Part shown: in pieces, positions 46,067-54,502 of the stretch
Numbering within the stretch: the stretch's first letter is position 1
Layout of the letters: each line of letters begins with the position of its first letter
Source of the DNA: JACNKV01 sp964422145
GTDB taxonomy: Bacteria; Fidelibacterota; Marinisomatia; Marinisomatales; JACNKV01
Reading direction: 5' to 3'
Assembly (NCBI GenBank): GCA_964422145.1
Contig: CAYQZV010000001.1
Coordinates: 186,001 to 250,000 of the forward strand
DNA: 64,000 nucleotides
Program-made: the position numbers and the translations under genes
The notes under the pieces: generated by a model
Databases searched by the model: none
Told to the model about the DNA's origin: nothing
What the model saw: only the letters and a program-made list of their open reading frames with translations

Positions 46067-47284
46067 TTAGATTAATAATCCTGCCAGCGTTGCGGTCAGC
46101 CATGAAGCCAAAGCGCCGCCGATCATAGCTTTTAATCCCAACTTTGAAAGGTGTTTTCGTCGATTGGGAGCAATTCCGCCGATTCCGCCCAATTGAATAC
46201 CAATCGATGCGAAGTTTGCAAATCCGCAAAGAGCATAACTTGCAATAATCGCGGTGCGATCAGAAATCGCACCGGCCGAACGCAGCTCTACTAAATCACC
46301 ATAGGCGATCAGTTCAGTTAAAACAAGTTTTTCTCCCATAAGCGTACCCATTGTTCCAGCTTCTGCCCAGGGGATACCCATTGTCCATGCGAGCGGCATG
46401 AATACCCAGCCGAATATTTCCTGGAGGGAAAAACCGAACAAACCAAGAAGATAGTTTATCATTGCGATAAGCGCAACAAAGGCAACAAGCATAGCTCCCA
46501 CATTTGCAGCAAGCTTCAACCCGTCAGAAGCCCCTCGCGCAGTGGCTTCCATCATGTTATCATCTAATTTTTCAACATGAATGTTAACACTTCCTGAGGT
46601 TTCAGAGATTTCTGTTTCAGGGTAAATGATTTTTGCAATGACAAGCGCAGCGGGAGCGCTCATAATCGACGCAGCCATAAGATGTCCCGCGATATTCGGA
46701 ACATCCTGAAGCATTTTTACGTAAATAGCCAGAACACCGCCAGCCACTGTGGCAAAACCGCCGACCATAACGGCCATTAACTCAGACTGTGTCATTTTTT
46801 CGACAAAAGGACGAACCATTAACGGAGCTTCTGTTTGACCGACAAAGATGTTTGCAGACACGCTCAATGTTTCGCTACCAGACGTTTTAAGCGTTTTCTG
46901 CATGGCTTTTGCAATCCATTTGATGATAAACTGCATGACTCCAAGGTGGTACATCACCGCCATCAAAGACGAAAAGAAAATGATGGTCGGCAGAACGCGG
47001 AATGCGAAGTTCATCAACGGTCCCTCAACCACACCCGCCCCAAAGGACTTGAATAAAAAATCACTTCCTGCGTCTGAAAAACTCAGCAGTTTCTTTACAA
47101 CCGTATCCACACCGGCAAAGAACGGTTGCCCAATCGGTGTTTTTAAAATGAATAATGCAAATACAAGCTGGAGAGCTAATCCAAAAATAATGAGTCGTTT
47201 GTTAATAGCAGATCGATTGTTAGACATTGCGAATGCAATTCCTAACAAAACAAAAATTCCGAGAACACCTGTAAATTCTGACAT
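46067..47284 (-). CDS. Concentrative nucleoside transporter (NupC/CNT family)
   Basis: A 405-residue integral membrane protein. The CNT signature GQTEAPL is near residue 156, with VMVGGFATVAGGVLAIYV following and GEKLVLTELIAYGDL in the C-terminal half. Two pore loops and about ten membrane helices fit CNT cation-coupled nucleoside uptake. It is divergent from mtnA, and the following genes handle purine nucleosides and MTA, so it probably feeds that pathway. GGAGG precedes the ATG. Confidence 0.9.
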   Translation of the reverse strand: MSEFTGVLGIFVLLGIAFAMSNNRSAINKRLIIFGLALQLVFALFILKTPIGQPFFAGVDTVVKKLLSFSDAGSDFLFKSFGAGVVEGPLMNFAFRVLPTIIFFSSLMAVMYHLGVMQFIIKWIAKAMQKTLKTSGSETLSVSANIFVGQTEAPLMVRPFVEKMTQSELMAVMVGGFATVAGGVLAIYVKMLQDVPNIAGHLMAASIMSAPAALVIAKIIYPETEISETSGSVNIHVEKLDDNMMEATARGASDGLKLAANVGAMLVAFVALIAMINYLLGLFGFSLQEIFGWVFMPLAWTMGIPWAEAGTMGTLMGEKLVLTELIAYGDLVELRSAGAISDRTAIIASYALCGFANFASIGIQLGGIGGIAPNRRKHLSKLGLKAMIGGALASWLTATLAGLLI

Positions 47285-47312
47285 GAATCAAACCTCCGTT
47301 AATTAAAGAAAC

Positions 47313-47332
47313 TATACAACAATGGCTGTATA
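47313..47332. promoter_or_regulatory. Inverted repeat in the nupC-mtnA divergent region
   Basis: TATACA (47313-47318) and TGTATA (47327-47332) are perfect inverted half-sites 8 bp apart. The match extends to AACTATACA / TGTATAACT with 7 of 9 pairs. It lies about 30-50 bp upstream of the transporter start, a typical operator position. Confidence 0.35.
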
Positions 47333-47444
47333 ACTGGGCAGTAAAGTTAAGAGAAATATTGCGATGAGACACAAGGTATTTCACATGAGAAACTATTGGT
47401 AGTCTGCAATCAGTTAATGTAATTTTTATTAAACAAATTATCCC

Positions 47445-48476
47445 ATGAAAATAAACGGCAAAGATTATCGAACCGTCTGGATGGACGGACAAACCATAAA
47501 AACCATTGAACAAAACAAACTTCCTGAATCGTTTGAGATTGTTCAAATCAACGACATTGATGCAGTGATTTCTGCAATTCAAACGATGGTGATTCGCGGC
47601 GCACCTGCAATCGGAGCAATGGGAGCCTACGGTTTGGCACAGGCAATCTCCTTATCTGAAAACCCCGGACAAGACGAGATGAATGCTTTCCGAAATAAAC
47701 TGATTACCGCAAGACCGACCGCCTATGATTTAGAACACGGATTAAACTGGGTGTTGGCTGAGGCAAATAAAGGCAAAACACCGAAAGAGGTGAAGACAAA
47801 AGCACTCGACGCTGCAAAGCAATATGCCAATATTTCTGCGGCGGCCTGTAAAAAAATCGGAGAGTTTGGCAATAAGCTGATACATGATAACGCTAAAATA
47901 TTAACCCATTGTAATGCAGGCGCATTGGCTACAGTTGATTATGGAACAGCTCTGTCACCTATTCGTGCGGCACATGACGAAGGGAAATCCGTATTTGTCT
48001 TCGTGGATGAAACCCGCCCTCGGCTCCAAGGTGCAAAACTCACGGCCTTTGAGTTGTACCAAGAAGGAATTGAACACGCAGTGATCGCAGACAATGCCGC
48101 CGGTTACTTTATGGCAAACGGAGAAATTGATTTAGTGATCACGGGAACGGACCGCGTTGCAGCCAATGGTGATATTGCCAATAAAATCGGAACCTATGAA
48201 AAAGCAGTTGTGGCAAAAGAACACAATATTCCAGTGTATATTGCAGCACCCACTTCTACCATTGATTTTACTTGTCCGACAGGTAAGGACATCCCGATTG
48301 AAGAAAGAGACCCGAATGAAGTTCTTTGTGTAAATGATATCCGGGTTACCTCAAAAGGAAGCTCTGCGCGAAACCCGGCTTTTGATATTACCCCGGCTAA
48401 ATTCATTGCAGGTATCATAACCGAATTTGGAATTATTAAACCGAATGAATTGGATAAACTGGACAAAAATGGCTGA
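47445..48476 (+). CDS. mtnA: Methylthioribose-1-phosphate isomerase
   Basis: 343 residues. Converts 5-methylthioribose-1-phosphate to methylthioribulose-1-phosphate in methionine salvage. The family block MVIRGAPAIGAMGAYGLA lies near residue 47. The catalytic Cys is in ILTHCNAGALAT near residue 158 and the catalytic Asp in ITGTDRVAANGDI near residue 236. Length is normal. The final codons overlap the ATG of the class II aldolase-family gene (ATGGCTGA), so the two are probably coupled. Confidence 0.94.
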   Translation: MKINGKDYRTVWMDGQTIKTIEQNKLPESFEIVQINDIDAVISAIQTMVIRGAPAIGAMGAYGLAQAISLSENPGQDEMNAFRNKLITARPTAYDLEHGLNWVLAEANKGKTPKEVKTKALDAAKQYANISAAACKKIGEFGNKLIHDNAKILTHCNAGALATVDYGTALSPIRAAHDEGKSVFVFVDETRPRLQGAKLTAFELYQEGIEHAVIADNAAGYFMANGEIDLVITGTDRVAANGDIANKIGTYEKAVVAKEHNIPVYIAAPTSTIDFTCPTGKDIPIEERDPNEVLCVNDIRVTSKGSSARNPAFDITPAKFIAGIITEFGIIKPNELDKLDKNG

Positions 48477-49059
48477 GATATACACCGGCACTAAATTCAC
48501 ATCCATTCGATTGTCAAACAGCGTTTTAAGTTCTTCAAAAACCCAATTATTAATATCTTGGGGTGTTCAATTTGGAATGAAAGGGCTTGCTCCGAAAACC
48601 GAATCCGGTCACGCCGGCAATCTCAGTGTTCGTACAAAGAACGGGTTTTTGATTACGGGCGCAGGTCAGTCTTTAGAAGGTTTGGATCAAAACGCTGTTT
48701 CGGAAGTGGTTTCATTTTTTATCAATACAAAAAAAGTTTTATTTCATGGAATTCCTGAACCCAGCTCAGAAGCTTTCATGCACGGACTCATCTATCAAGA
48801 CCGTCCGGATGTGAATGCAATATTTCACGGTCACAACGACACATTAACAAGATTTGCTTCGCGGCTAGGATATCCTGAAACACAAAAAGAAGTACCCTAT
48901 GGTACGATTGAAGGAGCAGAGATGGTTAGGGATATTTTAAGATCAGAAGAGTTTTGTATTATAAAAAAGCACGGATTTGTTTCACTGGGCGCAACAGCAG
49001 ATTTTGCCGGCGAAGCCGTACTAGAGGTGTTGGCGAAATTAAAAACAGTAACGCCTTAG
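48469..49059 (+). CDS. mtnB: Class II aldolase/adducin family protein, probable methylthioribulose-1-phosphate dehydratase
   Basis: About 196 residues from the ATG at 48469, which overlaps the mtnA stop by 8 bp. It has the class II aldolase fold: the metal-binding HGHND near residue 119, YGTIEGAEMV, and KKHGFVSLGATA with a further His. MtnB dehydrates the product of MtnA; adjacency and overlap with mtnA support that over other class II aldolases, but the sequence alone is not decisive. A longer frame begins at 48427. The 3' end overlaps the convergent deaminase by 4 bp. Confidence 0.78.
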   Translation: MAEIYTGTKFTSIRLSNSVLSSSKTQLLISWGVQFGMKGLAPKTESGHAGNLSVRTKNGFLITGAGQSLEGLDQNAVSEVVSFFINTKKVLFHGIPEPSSEAFMHGLIYQDRPDVNAIFHGHNDTLTRFASRLGYPETQKEVPYGTIEGAEMVRDILRSEEFCIIKKHGFVSLGATADFAGEAVLEVLAKLKTVTP

Positions 49060-50306
49060 AAAAGCTCTCGCAAAACACGGCGAACTTTTTCCCTCATGAT
49101 ATCTTCTTCTGAAACCACTCTGTTTTCCATTAGGATTTTCCCTCGGCAAATCGTTGTCTGAATACATTCGCTCTGTGCGGAGTAAACAAGGTTTGACACG
49201 AGGTTGTGATTTGGAATAAGGTGCGAATCATTTAAATCAATTAAAAGCAAATTTGCCAACATTCCTTCTTTTATTTCACCAGCCGGCAAACCTAACAAAG
49301 AAGCCCCGCCTTTTGTTGCAGTAGAAAACACCTCTTCGGCCGTCATTAAAGACGGATCAGCTGTATGAGATTTTTGGAGAAGAGCCGCGATTTTCATTTC
49401 CTCCATCATGTTTAGGTTATTGTTGGCTGCGCAACCATCTGTGCCCAAGCCGACACGCAGTTTAGCAGATTGAATACGCTGATAAGGAAACACACCCGAG
49501 CTGAGCTTCATATTTGAGACAGGACAATGAACCACACCGACACCATGATCAGCCAGGATAGAAATCTCATGGTCAGACAACCAATTTGTATGAACCGCAA
49601 TAAGATGCGGACCTAAAAAATTAATACTGTGTAAATACTCCACGGGTCGCATGCCTGTGTTTTCAACCCATTCGTCCACCTCGGTTTGTGTTTCTGATAA
49701 ATGCATGTGTAAAAGCAAGCCGTTTTCACGCGCAAAATCCCTTGCCCATAGTAAGCCGGGTTTTGAAACGGTATAAAGAGCGTGTACTCCGACAGTATAT
49801 GTAACATTAGGGGAATGTTCATTGCGGTTGTGATATAAATTGATCTGTTCTTCAATTTGTTTTCTGGACTGTTCAGAATCGCCCAGATCTAGAAAAGCGC
49901 TTGAAAGATGAGCGAAAAGTCCGGAATCCTTCACAGCCTGCGCTGTTCCGTTGTAATGCCAATACATATCATTGAAGTGAGTTGTTCCGGTTTTTATCAT
50001 TTCAAGGGCGGCAAGTCTTGCACCCCAGTAGACATGTTCCTCGGTCAATTTAGACTCAATAGGCCAAATCTTTGTTGTCAGCCAATCATGCAGTTTCATA
50101 TCGTCTGCATATCCGCGTAAAAGTGTCATCGCAGAATGGGTATGCGCGTTCACAAACGACGGGATAATAGCCAGCCCTTCTCCGGAAATGATTTTTTTCG
50201 CATGGAGATTTAAAGACTTTCCGATGATTTTAATCGTTTCACCTTCTATAAAAACATCTGTTTTGCATCCATCGAGCAGTACATTTTTAATTAGGATAGT
50301 ATTCAT
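49056..50306 (-). CDS. mtaD: 5-methylthioadenosine / S-adenosylhomocysteine deaminase
   Basis: A 416-residue metal-dependent amidohydrolase. The metal site HTHSAM is near residue 56, with LLRGYADDMKLHDWLTTKIW typical of the ATZ/TRZ group. Next come HMHLSETQTEVDEW, HCPVSNMKLSSG and GTDGCAANNNLNMMEEM, the MtaD-type metal Asp region. It would deaminate MTA to methylthioinosine and SAH to inosylhomocysteine. The convergent neighbours mtnA and mtnB fit MTA breakdown. Other substrates in this superfamily remain possible. Confidence 0.86.
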   Translation of the reverse strand: MNTILIKNVLLDGCKTDVFIEGETIKIIGKSLNLHAKKIISGEGLAIIPSFVNAHTHSAMTLLRGYADDMKLHDWLTTKIWPIESKLTEEHVYWGARLAALEMIKTGTTHFNDMYWHYNGTAQAVKDSGLFAHLSSAFLDLGDSEQSRKQIEEQINLYHNRNEHSPNVTYTVGVHALYTVSKPGLLWARDFARENGLLLHMHLSETQTEVDEWVENTGMRPVEYLHSINFLGPHLIAVHTNWLSDHEISILADHGVGVVHCPVSNMKLSSGVFPYQRIQSAKLRVGLGTDGCAANNNLNMMEEMKIAALLQKSHTADPSLMTAEEVFSTATKGGASLLGLPAGEIKEGMLANLLLIDLNDSHLIPNHNLVSNLVYSAQSECIQTTICRGKILMENRVVSEEDIMREKVRRVLRELF

Positions 50307-50495
50307 ATGATTCTATTTAAGCCTCTTCAAAAATCGGGTATAATCTAATCTGCTTAGGATACTCATTACTTGAGTTTTTTATGAAATTATTTTCTCAAAG
50401 AGAAATTAGATACTTACATATAATGGCGTCTTCGGTGTAATCTTTCCTGTCTTTTTCACAAGATTTATTCTAGACTACAAAAAGAGGTTTATACT

Positions 50496-51791
50496 TTGAA
50501 AGCAGATCAAGATAAAATAATGATCATTGTCGGAGCCCAGTGGGGCGATGAAGGAAAAGGTAAAATAACAGATTTCTTTGCAGGAGAATCTTCTTACGTT
50601 GTGCGCTTTCAAGGAGGAAACAATGCGGGGCATACGATTATCACAGGAGGTGAAACGTACAAATTGCATTTGATTCCATCTGGTGTCATATATAATAAAC
50701 CGGCAAACATTATCGGAAACGGCGTCGTGGTTGACCCGAAAACACTTTTGGATGAAATTCAGATGCTGAAAGACCGGGGAATTGATCCAAAGGTGCTTGT
50801 TAGTGATCGTGCCCATGTGATTTTTCCTTATCACATTTCATTGGATGAAGCCCTAACAAAACACCAGGGCGGGTTAGCGGCAGGCAGTACAAAACGCGGA
50901 ATTGCCCCCGCATATGCAGATAAAATGTTTCGAAACGGCATTCGGATCGTTGACCTGCTCAATAAAGAGATATTTAGAGAAAAGCTCCAAAAAGCATATT
51001 CGTTTTCAAAAGTGTTAGTAGAAGATGCTTTAGGCGGAAAACTGGAATTCGATTTTGAGACAGTCTTTCAAAGCTATGTGGAATACGGTGAGCAGTTGAA
51101 ACCATATATTAAAGATATTTCTGTTCTTTTATATGAAGCATATAAAAATGGGGAAAGAATTTTATTTGAAGGCGCCCAAGGGATGAGCCTGGACGTGGAT
51201 CACGGCATCTTTCCACATACGACCAGCAGCAATACAATTGCTGGAAATATTTCCAACGGATGCGGTGTAACCTTTCGCAAGATCGACCGGATCATCGGTA
51301 TCACAAAAGCCTATGTCAGTCGGGTGGGGCAAAGCCCGTTTCCAACTGAGTTGGGTGAGGATGAGGCGGAGACACTTCGCACAAAAGGAGGAGAATTTGG
51401 AACAACAACCGGCAGGCCCCGTCGCGTTGGATGGCTCGATTTAGTACAGTTAAAACAAGCCGTTCGCGTAAACGGACTTACAGAAATTGCTCTGACCAAA
51501 CTGGATATTTTAACCGGATATAAACAGCTATCAGTCTGTGTTGCCTATAAAGCAGATGGAAAAACCATCCATGAAATGCCGGCAGACCTTGCCTTGTATC
51601 GCAAGGCGACACCGGTTTATACAACATTGCCCGGCTGGGAGACGCTCGATGAATCATCGATTGAAAAAGGATACTCAAGCCTTCCGAAAGAACTCCGAGA
51701 CTATGTCCGATTTATTGAAGAAGAAGTCGAATGTCCGGTGAGTATTATATCGGTAGGACCGCAGCGGCACGAAACCATTATAAGACCATGA
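50496..51791 (+). CDS. purA: Adenylosuccinate synthetase
   Basis: 431 residues. Joins IMP and aspartate using GTP, the first step from IMP to AMP. The P-loop QWGDEGKGK lies at about residues 16-24, with NNAGHTI near residue 45. VGQSPFPTEL and GTTTGRPRRVGWLDLV are family signatures. The start is a TTG at 50496, placed 8 bp after AAAGAGG; the ATG at 50520 lies too close to the P-loop. The TGA overlaps the hpt ATG. It forms an AMP-salvage operon with hpt and purB. Confidence 0.95.
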   Translation: MKADQDKIMIIVGAQWGDEGKGKITDFFAGESSYVVRFQGGNNAGHTIITGGETYKLHLIPSGVIYNKPANIIGNGVVVDPKTLLDEIQMLKDRGIDPKVLVSDRAHVIFPYHISLDEALTKHQGGLAAGSTKRGIAPAYADKMFRNGIRIVDLLNKEIFREKLQKAYSFSKVLVEDALGGKLEFDFETVFQSYVEYGEQLKPYIKDISVLLYEAYKNGERILFEGAQGMSLDVDHGIFPHTTSSNTIAGNISNGCGVTFRKIDRIIGITKAYVSRVGQSPFPTELGEDEAETLRTKGGEFGTTTGRPRRVGWLDLVQLKQAVRVNGLTEIALTKLDILTGYKQLSVCVAYKADGKTIHEMPADLALYRKATPVYTTLPGWETLDESSIEKGYSSLPKELRDYVRFIEEEVECPVSIISVGPQRHETIIRP

Positions 51792-52342
51792 GCAATAAAA
51801 TGAGAACACACACAGATGTCGAAAAAATCTTGATCGACGAAAAAAATATTCTAAACAGAATTGATGAACTTGCGGAACAAATTGAAAAGGATTATGCCGA
51901 TGTGGATAACATCATGATCATCTCGATTCTCAAAGGATCGTTTATGTTCACCTCGGACCTGGTGAAACGCCTATCCATTCCGCATATCGTGGACTTTATG
52001 GCGTTAAGTACCTACGGGGCTGAGTCCAAAGCAAGCGGTGAGGTTCGGGTGTTGATGGACCTTCGGCATCCGGTGCAAAACCAGCATGTCTTGGTCGTTG
52101 AAGATATTATTGACAGCGGATTAACCCTGCAGTTTCTTGAACGCATTCTGATGTCGCGCAATGTTGCATCGCTTAAAACCTGCGTGCTAACCCAAAAAGA
52201 AGGGAAAGACCATAACATAAAAACGGATTATCTCGGGTTTACGATTCCGGATGTTTGGGTGGTTGGCTACGGACTTGATTTCGCAGATAAACACCGCACG
52301 CTGCCGTATATTGCGGAGCTAAAACCGGAAGTGTATCAATAG
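51788..52342 (+). CDS. hpt: Hypoxanthine phosphoribosyltransferase
   Basis: 184 residues from the ATG at 51788 (ATGA overlap with purA). The PRPP-binding motif VLVVEDIIDSGLT is near residue 100, SILKGSFMFTSDLV is in the N-terminal half, and PDVWVVGYGLDFADKHRTLPYI near the end is diagnostic for this family. It converts hypoxanthine or guanine with PRPP to IMP or GMP. Its place between purA and purB indicates hypoxanthine-to-AMP recycling. Confidence 0.94.
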   Translation: MSNKMRTHTDVEKILIDEKNILNRIDELAEQIEKDYADVDNIMIISILKGSFMFTSDLVKRLSIPHIVDFMALSTYGAESKASGEVRVLMDLRHPVQNQHVLVVEDIIDSGLTLQFLERILMSRNVASLKTCVLTQKEGKDHNIKTDYLGFTIPDVWVVGYGLDFADKHRTLPYIAELKPEVYQ

Positions 52343-52353
52343 ATTGGATAACC

Positions 52354-53703
52354 ATGTCTGAACCTTTATTACAATTATCTCCGCTGGATGGCCGATATGA
52401 AAACCTAACTAAACCGCTGGCGGAATGTTTTTCTGAAAAAGCGCTGATGATCCAGCGCATCAAGGTCGAAATTGAATATCTGATTGCACTCGGCGATGCC
52501 CCTACGGTTGAAGAACGACCGCGTTTCTCTGATTCCGAAAAAAACAATTTGAGACATATTTATCAACATTTCACAACAGAAGATGCTGCCGCTGTCAAAG
52601 CTATTGAAGCAGAGACGAATCATGACATCAAAGCTATTGAATATTTTCTTCGTACAAAAACCGACAAAAATATCCACCCGTGGATTCATTTTGCACTTAC
52701 ATCTGAAGACATCAATAATTTAGCGTACACATTAATGTGGAAAGACGGTGTTGAAAAAGTTTTCTTACCTGAGCTGAAAAAAACAAAGAGTGCATTAAAC
52801 GAATTAGCAGACAAATATGCCGGTTTGCCGATGCTTGCAATGACACACGGGCAGCCCGCCGTTACAACAACATTCGGGAAAGAACTAGCAGTGTTTTCAA
52901 CGCGGCTTGAACGGCAAATAGCCCAACTGACGTCCCAAGTCTTGTGCGGAAAACTTAATGGTGCCGTCGGGACGTGGGCAGCGCATTCAATCGCCTGTCC
53001 CGAAACAGACTGGATACAGTTCTCACAGAACTTTGTAAAAACCCTTGGGTTGGAACCAAATTTGATCACGACACAGATCGAACCTCATGATTCATTGATT
53101 GAAAGCGCACATCAAGTTGTTCGTATCAACTCTATCCTTATTGATTTATGCCGTGATTTTTGGATGTACATCAGCAGGGGAATTTTAACACAGAAAAACG
53201 TGGCTTCTGAGGTCGGATCATCAACCATGCCTCAAAAAATAAATCCGATTCAATTTGAAAATGCAGAAGGAAACCTCGGTATTTCAAACGCGATGTTTAA
53301 TCACTTTGCTGAAAAACTTCCCATATCCAGAATGCAGAGAGATTTGTCCGACAGCACTGTTCAAAGGAATCTCGGCGCTGCGATGGGGTATGCATTTATT
53401 GCACTAAAAAACATAGGTCGCGGATTGGCAAAAATTGATGTTGACACGAAACAGATGGAGAATGAAGTATCATCCCGCTGGGAAGTGTTGGGTGAAGCCG
53501 TCCAAACGTTGTTGAGAAAAGCAGGACGTGCAGATGCATATGAAATTCTGAAAGAAAAAACGCGCGGAAAGCAATTGGACAAAGAAAATTATTTAGCACT
53601 AATCGACGAATTGCCTTTATCGAAATCGGACAAACAGCGGCTAAAAAAATTGACGCCTAACGACTATACAGGACAGGCAGAGAAGCTCGTTAAACGTTTA
53701 TGA
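52354..53703 (+). CDS. purB: Adenylosuccinate lyase
   Basis: 449 residues. Cleaves adenylosuccinate to AMP and SAICAR to AICAR. The fumarase-superfamily signature GSSTMPQKINPIQFENAEGN lies near residue 290, THGQPAVTT near residue 165, and LTSEDINNLAY near residue 117. It is the longer E. coli-type PurB. It follows hpt by 11 bp and overlaps the convergent GDPD gene by 6 bp. Confidence 0.95.
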   Translation: MSEPLLQLSPLDGRYENLTKPLAECFSEKALMIQRIKVEIEYLIALGDAPTVEERPRFSDSEKNNLRHIYQHFTTEDAAAVKAIEAETNHDIKAIEYFLRTKTDKNIHPWIHFALTSEDINNLAYTLMWKDGVEKVFLPELKKTKSALNELADKYAGLPMLAMTHGQPAVTTTFGKELAVFSTRLERQIAQLTSQVLCGKLNGAVGTWAAHSIACPETDWIQFSQNFVKTLGLEPNLITTQIEPHDSLIESAHQVVRINSILIDLCRDFWMYISRGILTQKNVASEVGSSTMPQKINPIQFENAEGNLGISNAMFNHFAEKLPISRMQRDLSDSTVQRNLGAAMGYAFIALKNIGRGLAKIDVDTKQMENEVSSRWEVLGEAVQTLLRKAGRADAYEILKEKTRGKQLDKENYLALIDELPLSKSDKQRLKKLTPNDYTGQAEKLVKRL

Positions 53704-54498
53704 TATAAATCGGGGATAGTCGGTAATGATCCCCGATACACCCTGATCTACAAGCCGGTCAACCGCAGGCTTAGTATTGACCGTCCAAACATTCAAAGCC
53801 AATCCCTTTTTCTTTGCGAATGCGATGAGTTTTTCATCAACAAACTCCGCCGTTGGATGAAGGCAGTCAGGATGCACCCAATACATACACCATTTTAAAT
53901 GCATGTTTTCACTGTCAATAATGTATCCGGTCGGGATATCTTTTTGTAGAAACTTTACGATCCAAACAATAATCGGATTGAAGCTGGAAACAATCACCTT
54001 TTGTTTTATTTTTCCCGCCTGAATCAAACGAACCACTGCACGAGCGGTTCGGGGATCAAATATTTTATGTGTTTTGATCTCAATGTTAATTCTAAGGTTT
54101 TCGGGAAGTGCTTTAGACACATCTTCTAGCAGATAGAGCCGATCCGTTTTATTTGGATGAGACCGAACACCCGCATGAACAAAAGACAAATCCTCCCAAT
54201 CTGAATCTGGAATAAACCCGGAACCATCTGTTTCCCGCTCGAGATCAATATTGTGCGAGCAAACCACTTTACCGTCCCGCGTACCGATGACATCAATCTC
54301 GATTCCCTTGAAGCCGGCATCCATTGCAGCAACATATGAGGACAAGGTGTTTTCAGGAGCATCGTGCAAAGAACCTCGGTGCCCGATGTACATCGGTGTA
54401 TCGGTGTAGAAATCCTTTGGGAACACGGGTTTCCACGAAAACAGTACCCACAATATAACGATAAGGATCCCGACACAAAGTATAAGGAAAATATTCAT
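53698..54498 (-). CDS. Glycerophosphodiester phosphodiesterase family protein
   Basis: About 266 residues from the ATG at 54498 (MNIFLILCVGILIVIL), with an N-terminal membrane anchor. The GDPD signature is clear: YIGHRGSLHDAPENT near residue 38, EIDVIGTRDGKVV, and HNIDLERET. LNVWTVNTKP and GVSGIITDYP occur in the last third. It hydrolyses glycerophosphodiesters to glycerol-3-phosphate and an alcohol. It follows the penicillin-acylase gene with a 4-bp gap. Confidence 0.9.
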   Translation of the reverse strand: MNIFLILCVGILIVILWVLFSWKPVFPKDFYTDTPMYIGHRGSLHDAPENTLSSYVAAMDAGFKGIEIDVIGTRDGKVVCSHNIDLERETDGSGFIPDSDWEDLSFVHAGVRSHPNKTDRLYLLEDVSKALPENLRINIEIKTHKIFDPRTARAVVRLIQAGKIKQKVIVSSFNPIIVWIVKFLQKDIPTGYIIDSENMHLKWCMYWVHPDCLHPTAEFVDEKLIAFAKKKGLALNVWTVNTKPAVDRLVDQGVSGIITDYPRFIS

Positions 54499-54502
54499 AG
54501 CA

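Noticed and set aside
50307..50495. Possible small RNA or gene in the mtaD-purA gap
   Set aside because: AT-rich, no strong stem-loop and no good reading frame; likely only divergent promoters.
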